DNA from: Arthrobacter sp.
GTDB lineage: Bacteria; Actinomycetota; Actinomycetes; Actinomycetales; Micrococcaceae
Reading direction: 5' to 3'
Length of the DNA: 30,488 bases
Assembly (NCBI GenBank): GCA_025464925.1
Contig: JAODMS010000139.1
Span: 1-30,488, forward strand
Below, one piece after another: positions 24,927 to 30,488 of this stretch (position 1 is its first letter; each line of letters starts with the position of its first letter). The notes beneath the pieces are model-generated. The model did no database searches. It was not told the DNA's origin and saw only the letters and a program-made list of their open reading frames with translations. Position numbers and translations under genes: made by a program.

Positions 24927-25979
24927 GTGCCCGACCGCGAGCCGCATGGATGGCCGTGGCTGAGGGAGCGCCTCATCCGGCTCCGCCAGGCCACGGCGCC
25001 CGGAGCCGTCTCGGAACAGGCACCTGCCGCGGCAGTCCGGACGGCCGTGGTCACGGATTCCGCCGCCGCGCTGCCCGCCGACTGGGTGCGGGCCTGCATC
25101 GCCGATGGACGGCTGACGGTGGTTCCCATGCCGGTCATGGTGGGAGCTGAAATCTACGGAGAAGGCGAAGACGACATCGCCGATACGATCGCCGTCGCCC
25201 TCGCCACCGCCGTGCCAGTCAAGACCTCACGTCCCTCGCCCGGGCAGCTTGAACAGGCGTATCTGGCGGCCCAGAGGCGTGGCTTCGAGTCCGTGGTGTC
25301 GATACACATTTCCGGGGAGCTCTCCGGCACCGCGGATTCCGCCCGCCTGGCCGCTGCCCGTGTCGGCATCCCGGTGGAGGTCCTGGACTCGCGGACCGTG
25401 GGAATGGCCCAGGGCATGGGCGTCCAGAGCGCCGTCGTCGCGGCGGCGGATGGCCGGTCCGCTGCGGCCGTCAGAGCCTTCGCCGAGGAGCGGCTGGCCC
25501 GCACCAGGGTGTATTTCTACGTCCCGAGCCTCGAGCAGCTCCGGCGAGGCGGCAGGATCGGCGCGACAGCCTCGCTCTGGGGCACAATGTTCTCCATCAA
25601 GCCCATTCTGGCGGTCGAAGACGGAAAGATCGTTCCCCTGGAGAAGGTCCGGTCCGCGGCGAAGGCGGTCGCCAGGCTGGAGGAAATCGTCGCTGCGGAC
25701 GCGTCCTCCCGGCCCCACGGGCGGGCCCGCCTCGCTATCCATCAGTTCGGCAACCCGGCAGAGGCCGAACAGCTCGCGTCACGGCTGGAAATGCTCTTGC
25801 CCGCTTGCCCGCCGGCCCAGATCAGTGCGCTCCCGGCTGTGCTGGCCGCCCACGCCGGATTGGGCGTGCTGGCAGTGATCGTCGGGGAGAGCAGCACTCC
25901 GCTCGGCGGCGGCTCGGCGGCCGCCGGCCGACATGCCGGTGATGCCGGTGGAACTCAGGCCGGTGCCACCGGGGCATAG
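24927..25979 (+). CDS. DegV-family fatty-acid-binding protein
   Basis: DegV-family proteins bind a single fatty acid; some (FakB) present it to fatty acid kinase for phosphorylation and entry into phospholipid. The 350-aa protein has the DegV core from about residue 40 to 310. VVTDSAAALPADWV opens the first domain, VKTSRPSPGQLEQAY holds the TSxPS-like loop, SIHISGELSGTADSARLAA contains the conserved SGT that contacts the lipid carboxylate, and VPSLEQLRRGGRIGATASLWGTMFSIKPIL is the typical second-domain motif. It is longer than the common 280 aa because of a 40-residue charged N-terminus and a Gly/Ala-rich tail. GTG was chosen because AGGAGG lies at 24915-24920. No FakA gene is visible nearby, so the kinase link is inference. 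Confidence 0.9.
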   Translation: MPDREPHGWPWLRERLIRLRQATAPGAVSEQAPAAAVRTAVVTDSAAALPADWVRACIADGRLTVVPMPVMVGAEIYGEGEDDIADTIAVALATAVPVKTSRPSPGQLEQAYLAAQRRGFESVVSIHISGELSGTADSARLAAARVGIPVEVLDSRTVGMAQGMGVQSAVVAAADGRSAAAVRAFAEERLARTRVYFYVPSLEQLRRGGRIGATASLWGTMFSIKPILAVEDGKIVPLEKVRSAAKAVARLEEIVAADASSRPHGRARLAIHQFGNPAEAEQLASRLEMLLPACPPAQISALPAVLAAHAGLGVLAVIVGESSTPLGGGSAAAGRHAGDAGGTQAGATGA

Positions 25980-26040
25980 CAGCCCTCCGGGTGTTTCCAC
26001 ATACGCACCGCACCGGGTGCCCGCAGACCTCAAGCCTTCC

Positions 26041-26046
26041 TACGCT
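26041..26046 (+). promoter_or_regulatory. Candidate -10 box for a leaderless comEA transcript
   Basis: TACGCT fits TANNNT and ends seven bases before the ATG at 26054. There is no Shine-Dalgarno before that ATG, which favours a leaderless start; no clear -35 was found. Confidence 0.4.
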
Positions 26047-26053
26047 GGTTCCT

Positions 26054-26980
26054 ATGTCGCACGGGACCCCGGAAGTTGAAGCCCCCGCAGGTGTCAGGGC
26101 CGCCCGGGACCGCTGGTCGGCAACTTTGCCCGGTGCGGAGCACGCAGGCCGCCCGGCCGGACTGCTGGCCATCCCGGTTACGGACATGGCATCCGCGCCC
26201 TCTGATCCATTCCAGGATGGCGGCGGAGCCTGCCGCGGGAGCGCCCCGGGGGATGCTGCCGGCGGCAGCAACGGAACCAGGCTGGGCGGGAGGCGCCCGG
26301 TTTCGACGCGGCTGAGGGGCAGGACCGGGCTCAGGGCGGCAGTCTTGCTCGCAGTCCTCGCCGCGGCGCTGGTTGGCTGGTTCTGGTGGCAGGTCGCCGC
26401 CGGCACGCCGGAGGCGGTTCCGCTCAGCGAGGTGTCCTCCGCCGGGAGCCATCAGCCCGGCACGGATGCCGGAGACCCGGCCCCACCATCGGGCGGAGAC
26501 CCCGAAGCGGATGCTGGGAGGATCATCGTCCATGTTGCCGGTGCCGTCGCCAGACCCGGAGTAGTGGAGCTGCCGGCGGGAAGCCGCCTCCATGACGCCA
26601 TCGCCGCCGCGGGCGGCAGCACCGAGGCGACGGACCCGGACCGGCTCAACCTTGCCGCCGTGCTGGAGGACGGTCAGAAGATCCTCGTGCCGGCGCGTGG
26701 CGATCCGGGCTTGTCGGAGCCCCCTCCCGGGGAAACCGCCGGACCGGCTGGCGCCGGAACGGACGGCAACGGCGCCGCCCCGGCCGGCGGGAAAATAGAC
26801 CTCAACACCGCCAGCGTCGAAGAGCTGGGAACGCTTCCGCGCGTCGGGCCGGTTCTTGCCCAGCGGATCGTGGACTGGCGGAAGCAGCATGGCCGGTTCA
26901 AGGCGGTAGAAGAGCTTGACGCCGTGGACGGCGTTGGCCCCAAGCTGCTCGAAACCCTGCTTCCCCTGGTCCGTGTCTGA
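26054..26980 (+). CDS. comEA: ComEA-like DNA-binding competence protein
   Basis: ComEA is the membrane-anchored receptor that binds double-stranded DNA outside the cell and hands it to the ComEC channel. This 308-aa version has a long disordered N-terminus, one membrane span at about 92-116 (LRAAVLLAVLAAALVGWFWWQVAAG), a Pro/Gly/Asp-rich spacer and an SLBB domain (about 157-219, RIIVHVAGAVARPGVVELPAGSRLHDAI). It ends with two helix-hairpin-helix motifs at about 250-308 (KIDLNTASVEELGTLPRVGPVLAQRI and LDAVDGVGPKLLETL). The ATG at 26054 is used; a GTG at 25991 in the same frame would add 21 residues but has no ribosome site. comEC follows 96 bp downstream. Whether the host is transformable is not shown by the sequence. 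Confidence 0.9.
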   Translation: MSHGTPEVEAPAGVRAARDRWSATLPGAEHAGRPAGLLAIPVTDMASAPSDPFQDGGGACRGSAPGDAAGGSNGTRLGGRRPVSTRLRGRTGLRAAVLLAVLAAALVGWFWWQVAAGTPEAVPLSEVSSAGSHQPGTDAGDPAPPSGGDPEADAGRIIVHVAGAVARPGVVELPAGSRLHDAIAAAGGSTEATDPDRLNLAAVLEDGQKILVPARGDPGLSEPPPGETAGPAGAGTDGNGAAPAGGKIDLNTASVEELGTLPRVGPVLAQRIVDWRKQHGRFKAVEELDAVDGVGPKLLETLLPLVRV

Positions 26981-27076
26981 CGTGGAAGGCCGCCTGACAT
27001 GGACGGGAAACTGAAATGCCGGCTTTGACGAGGTGCCGCTCTTACGCGGCAGGCACCGGATACGGCGGCGCCTGAT

Positions 27077-29089
27077 ATGGCACAGCCCAGCCGCTGGCAG
27101 CGGTACGTTGACGCGGCCGTCAACCACCCGTTGCCGGGCGACCCCCGCAGGTCCGCCGATGCCGGGTCCGGTGGCCCGCCCCTTGGCCCCGGAGGTGAGT
27201 TGCCGCTGCGTCACTGGGCGGCAAACCGGAGAAACCCTGCCCGCCTGGCCGAATGTTACGGGTGGCTCGGGGACCATCTCCGCTCGCGTATTCGGCCGGA
27301 CCGTGCCGCTCCGGCCCGGCCGGAGACACCGCGGCGCCGCATGGACCTCCGGCTGGTGCCGCCGGTGCTGCTCGTCTGGGCTGCGTCCCTCGCCGGTACC
27401 TGGCTCGGTCCGGCCCCGCTGGCGGCTTTGTGCGCGATCCTGATGTCAGCCGCGGGGCTGCTCCTGCACGCGGTGGGGGTGCGAGGCAGGGCGCGGGGCG
27501 CCGGCCGGGCCAGGCTGCCCGCTCCGCGGAGCTTCCTGGCGACCGGGGCCGTGGCGATGCTGCTCGCGGCCGCCGCGGGCGCCCACGCGTCCGTCGCGGC
27601 ATCCCAGCGTCATGACGGTGCCGTCGCGGCGGCCGTCAATGCACGCGCAGCCGTCGTCGCGGAAGTGCACGTTGCGGGTGCCCCGCGGCAGCTCAAAGCC
27701 CCCGGGACTTCCGGGCTGGCTGATCGATGGGCGGTTCCCGTCACGCTGGCGGTGTTGTATTCGGACGCCCGCCGGATCACCGCCGAAGCAAGGCTGCTGG
27801 TCATGGGAGGCTCGGACTGGGAGGGCGCCGTCCCGGGACAGCGCCTCCGGGTTCCGGGGAAGCTCAGGCCGCCGGAGGCAGGACAGGTCGAGGCCGGGAT
27901 CCTTTCCGCCTCGTCCGCTGCACCGCTGATTATCCGCGCCCCTGCCGCCTGGCAGCAGGGGCCCGGCGAACTCCGGCGGGGCTTCACCGCCGCCGCGGCC
28001 CGGCTTGACGGAGATGCCCGCGGTCTCCTGCCGGGGATGGTCACCGGGGATACCAGTGCGCTCGACGCCGAGTTGGACAGCGCCATGAAGACTGTCGGCA
28101 TGACCCATCTGACAGCCGTCAGCGGGGCAAACTGCAGCCTGATCCTCGGATCGCTGCTGCTGGCAGCCCGCAGCGTCCGTCTTCCCCGGCCGGCAGCTGC
28201 AGGGGTCTGTCTGGCAGGACTGGGAATGTTCGTGCTCATGGTCGGCCCGGACCCCAGCGTGCTGCGGGCAGGCCTCATGGGCGCAATCGGCCTGGCCTCC
28301 CTTGCCTTCGGCCGGGCAGGGCGCGGCCTCAGCTTCCTCTGCCTTGCCGTGATCGGCCTGCTGTTGGTGGACCCTGGACTGTCCACGAGCTTCGGATTCC
28401 TGCTCTCGGTGCTCGCCACGCTGGGCATCGTCGTGGCGGGAAGGGCCATCATGGACTGGCTGCCGCCCGCGGTGCCCCGCTGGGCGGCTGCCGGCCTTGC
28501 CGTTCCCGTGTCCGCGCAGGTTTTCTGCGGCCCGGTGATCGTGTTGTTGCAGCCCCAGTTCTCCGCCTACGCCCTGCCGGCGAACGTGGCAGCTGCCGTG
28601 CTGGTGCCGCCCGTCACGCTTCTCGGGACCGCTGCCGTGCCTTTGGTGCCCCTGGTCCCGGTGGTAGCCGATGCACTGATGGCGGTGGCTGCGGTCTTCG
28701 CCGGCGCGGTCGCCGGTATCGCACGGTCGTTCGCATCCCTCCCCGGAGCCGCCCTGCCGTGGCCGGAAGGCGTCTTTGGCGCCTCCACGATGGCACTGTT
28801 CTCCGGCGTCGTCCTCGCGGCCATCTGCCTGGCACTCCACCCCGCCTCAGCCGTGCAGCTGGCGGTGGCGGCGCACGCGAGGACCGTAGCCGTCCTCGAG
28901 CGGAACCAGGGCCGGCGGGCTGCCCGGCCTGCCGGGCGGGAACGCGGCCTGCGTGGCTTGGTGGACCGGTGCGGCCGTGGCACGCTTAGAGTCTGCAAAC
29001 GAACTTCCCGGAGGAACCAAAAGTGGCTGCTGCCCAGACCCAACGCCCTCGGACTTCGGCGACGAAGATCGCCACCTGGCGTGATGTGA
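27077..29089 (+). CDS. comEC: ComEC/Rec2-type DNA uptake channel without metallo-beta-lactamase domain
   Basis: ComEC carries single-stranded DNA across the cytoplasmic membrane. The 670-aa protein has N-terminal membrane spans from about residue 89 (MDLRLVPPVLLVWAASLAG), an OB-like extracytoplasmic domain (RAAVVAEVHVAGAP to about 290) and the Competence domain. The latter contains HLTAVSGANCSLI at 344-356 and PSVLRAGLMG, followed by many membrane spans to about 600. The C-terminal metallo-beta-lactamase domain of classical ComEC is absent. The last 60 residues are Arg-rich and unlike the family, and the frame runs 67 bp into holA, across what looks like the holA promoter. The start is uncertain: ATG 27077 has a poor ribosome site, and Met89 (27341) is possible. 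The tail may be read-through after loss of an earlier stop. Confidence 0.82.
   Translation: MAQPSRWQRYVDAAVNHPLPGDPRRSADAGSGGPPLGPGGELPLRHWAANRRNPARLAECYGWLGDHLRSRIRPDRAAPARPETPRRRMDLRLVPPVLLVWAASLAGTWLGPAPLAALCAILMSAAGLLLHAVGVRGRARGAGRARLPAPRSFLATGAVAMLLAAAAGAHASVAASQRHDGAVAAAVNARAAVVAEVHVAGAPRQLKAPGTSGLADRWAVPVTLAVLYSDARRITAEARLLVMGGSDWEGAVPGQRLRVPGKLRPPEAGQVEAGILSASSAAPLIIRAPAAWQQGPGELRRGFTAAAARLDGDARGLLPGMVTGDTSALDAELDSAMKTVGMTHLTAVSGANCSLILGSLLLAARSVRLPRPAAAGVCLAGLGMFVLMVGPDPSVLRAGLMGAIGLASLAFGRAGRGLSFLCLAVIGLLLVDPGLSTSFGFLLSVLATLGIVVAGRAIMDWLPPAVPRWAAAGLAVPVSAQVFCGPVIVLLQPQFSAYALPANVAAAVLVPPVTLLGTAAVPLVPLVPVVADALMAVAAVFAGAVAGIARSFASLPGAALPWPEGVFGASTMALFSGVVLAAICLALHPASAVQLAVAAHARTVAVLERNQGRRAARPAGRERGLRGLVDRCGRGTLRVCKRTSRRNQKWLLPRPNALGLRRRRSPPGVM
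28987..28992 (+). promoter_or_regulatory. Candidate -10 box of holA inside the end of comEC
   Basis: TAGAGT matches TANNNT and lies 30 bp before the holA GTG, leaving room for the GGAGG at 29010-29014. The surrounding bases look like an intergenic promoter although they are inside the comEC frame. No clear -35 at the right spacing was found. Confidence 0.35.
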
Positions 29090-30039
29090 CACCGGCGGCA
29101 GTGGTTTTGGTCGGCGGGCCGGAGGACTATCTGGGCACCCGTGCCATGGACCGCATCCGTTCACAGGTCCGCGAAGCCGAGCCCGATGTCGAAGTCACCC
29201 GGCTCAACGCCGGCGGGTACGAGCCGGGCTCCCTGGCCATGAACATCAGCCCGTCCCTCTTCGGCGAGCAGAAGCTGATCGAGGTGGAGGGGCTGGAGGC
29301 CATGAATGACGCCTTCCTGGCCGACGCCCTGAAGTACGTGGCGGCGCCGGAGCCGGATGCTGTGCTGGTCCTCCGCCATGGCGGGGGAGTACGCGGCAAG
29401 AAGCTCCTGGACGCCATCAAGGGCGCCGGCTGGCCAGTGGTTGACTGCCAGCCGCTCAAGAAAGACGCGGACAAAGTCGCGTTTGTGGCAGCGGAGTTCA
29501 GGGCGGCGTCCCGGCGCATCGATCCCGACGCCGTGCAGGCCCTGGTCAACGCCGTCGGCGCTCAGCTGGCCGAGCTCGCGGCCGCCTGCAGCCAGCTGAT
29601 CGCCGATGCCACCACGGGGGTGGATTCCGTCATGGTGGACCGGTACTACGGCGGCCGGGTGGAAGCCACCGCCTTCAAGGTCGCCGATGCTGCTATGGCC
29701 GGCAACGCACCCCTGGCGCTGTCCACCCTGCGCCATGCCCTCGCCACCGGCGCGGACCCGGTTCCGATCGTGGCAGCGTTGGCGTCGAAGCTGCGCGCCC
29801 TGGCAAAGGTCGCCGGCGCGCAGGGGTCGTCGTCCCAGATTGCCAAGCAGTTGGGCATGCAGCCGTGGCTCGTGGAGCAGGCGCAACGGGAGGTCAGGCG
29901 CTGGACCCCGGACGGGCTCGTCCGCTCCATCCAGGTGACCGCCGAGGCCGACGCGCAAGTTAAGGGCCTCTCCCGGGATCCGGTCTACGCCGTGGAACAC
30001 GCCGTCACAGTGATTGCCTCCTCGGCCCGGCGTCCCTGA
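29023..30039 (+). CDS. holA: DNA polymerase III delta subunit
   Basis: The delta subunit of the clamp loader opens the beta sliding clamp so that it can be placed on DNA. The 338-aa protein has the expected length and N-terminal AAA-like fold: PAAVVLVGGPEDYLGTRAMDRIRSQV, then NISPSLFGEQKLIEVEGLEAMND with the SLF/F-G-E type strand, and AVLVLRHGGGVRGKKLLDAIKG. The middle has DPDAVQALVNAVGAQLAELAAACSQLIAD, and the C-terminal collar helices include ALSTLRHALATGADPVPIVAALASKLRALAKV. GTG at 29023 was chosen because GGAGG lies at 29010-29014, although it makes the gene overlap comEC by 67 bp. comEA-comEC-holA-(rpsT reversed) is a common actinobacterial order. A shared terminator hairpin lies between it and rpsT. 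Confidence 0.93.
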   Translation: MAAAQTQRPRTSATKIATWRDVTPAAVVLVGGPEDYLGTRAMDRIRSQVREAEPDVEVTRLNAGGYEPGSLAMNISPSLFGEQKLIEVEGLEAMNDAFLADALKYVAAPEPDAVLVLRHGGGVRGKKLLDAIKGAGWPVVDCQPLKKDADKVAFVAAEFRAASRRIDPDAVQALVNAVGAQLAELAAACSQLIADATTGVDSVMVDRYYGGRVEATAFKVADAAMAGNAPLALSTLRHALATGADPVPIVAALASKLRALAKVAGAQGSSSQIAKQLGMQPWLVEQAQREVRRWTPDGLVRSIQVTAEADAQVKGLSRDPVYAVEHAVTVIASSARRP

Positions 30040-30088
30040 CCTGCGGCCAGCGGGCCAACGCCCGGTGATCGCTTCCGCTTAACTGGAA

Positions 30089-30117
30089 GTGGCCGGCACC
30101 CAAAGGGTGCCGGCCAC
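30089..30117. terminator. Shared terminator hairpin between holA and rpsT
   Basis: Arms 30089-30101 and 30105-30117 form a perfect 13-bp stem with an AAA loop between the two convergent genes. Neither side has a T-run. It probably serves both strands in the manner of actinobacterial U-less terminators. Confidence 0.7.
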
Positions 30118-30144
30118 AATCATCAGTTCAGTGAACTGGAAACC

Positions 30145-30405
30145 TTAGAGCGCGTTGACCTTTTTGGAGATCGCGGACTTGCGGTTTGCGGCGTTGTTCG
30201 GGTGAAGAACGCCCTTGCTGACAGCCTTGTCCAGCTTGCGGCCGGCAGAAACCAGTGCAGCAGCCGCAGCTTCCTTGTCGGTGGACTCAACAGCGGTGTT
30301 GACGGCGCGGATGGCCGTCTTCAGCTCGGACTTGACAGCGTTGTTGCGCTGGCGAGCCTTCTCGTTGGTCAGGATGCGCTTCTTCTGGGACTTGATATTA
30401 GCCAC
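30145..30405 (-). CDS. rpsT: 30S ribosomal protein S20
   Basis: S20 is a small basic protein that binds 16S rRNA early in 30S assembly. The 86-aa product has the standard length and sequence: [36 protein letters not shown], then the Lys/Ala-rich helices and [29 protein letters not shown] at the end. The start is GTG at 30405, with AAGAGAG about eight to fourteen bases before it. The gene converges on holA, with a shared hairpin 28 bp beyond its stop. The 83 bp to its right (to the window edge) should hold its promoter, but I could not pick out convincing boxes. Confidence 0.97.
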   Translation of the reverse strand: MANIKSQKKRILTNEKARQRNNAVKSELKTAIRAVNTAVESTDKEAAAAALVSAGRKLDKAVSKGVLHPNNAANRKSAISKKVNAL

Positions 30406-30488
30406 GTGTGAACTCTCTTTTTCAATGCGGAAAATGGTCTAGAGGGCTTTCAGATTGGCCATCGACTGAGCGGCGTGGGGATACCTAT

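Noticed and set aside
25991..26053. GTG start 21 codons upstream for comEA
   Set aside because: There is no ribosome site and the added residues are not typical; the ATG at 26054 has a TANNNT box at the leaderless distance.

Overview
The window is a stretch of high-GC chromosome from an actinobacterium, most likely Arthrobacter, Pseudarthrobacter or a near relative in the Micrococcaceae. This rests on the GC-rich codon use, the frequent GTG and TTG starts, the order rpoZ-coaBC-metK-priA, a PriA without helicase motifs, and several TANNNT -10 boxes placed directly before start codons. The genus is inferred from gene content and was not tested by a search. No tRNA, rRNA, CRISPR array, insertion sequence or attachment site was found.

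Layout. (1) 1-5229 (+): housekeeping block with the 3' part of rpoZ, then coaBC, metK and priA. (2) 5240-9170 (-): a SorC-type sugar-responsive regulator, an aldo-keto reductase, an alpha/beta hydrolase and a GT4 glycosyltransferase. The last three are tightly spaced or overlapping. (3) 9293-13615 (+): glycerol catabolism, glpD-glpF-glpK, divergent from the regulator and closed by a very strong terminator. (4) 13695-21453 (-): a four-gene envelope operon made of an RND permease, a 153-aa mini-adaptor with a lipobox, a second RND permease and a secreted protein of unknown function. (5) 21454-22331: 878 bp with no convincing conventional gene. It is less GC-rich in its first half and holds a leader-peptide/terminator element in its second half. 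(6) 22332-30039 (+): leuS, a DegV-family protein, comEA, comEC and holA. (7) rpsT (-) at the right edge, convergent with holA.

How the genes work together. GlpF admits glycerol, GlpK phosphorylates it and GlpD oxidises glycerol 3-phosphate; the divergent SorC-type regulator is a candidate controller through a small inverted repeat in the shared promoter region. The two RND pumps and the mini-adaptor look like one export machine, probably for metal ions or another toxic compound; the substrate cannot be read from the sequence. ComEA and ComEC are the DNA receptor and channel of a competence-type uptake system, although this ComEC lacks the usual C-terminal metallo-beta-lactamase domain.

Best leads. 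The first is an eight-residue leaderless reading frame with adjacent leucine codons, followed by a terminator, about 110 bp before the leucyl-tRNA synthetase gene; it looks like an attenuator. The second is the asymmetric pair of RND permeases, in which the first has lost the usual transmembrane-4 aspartate motif.
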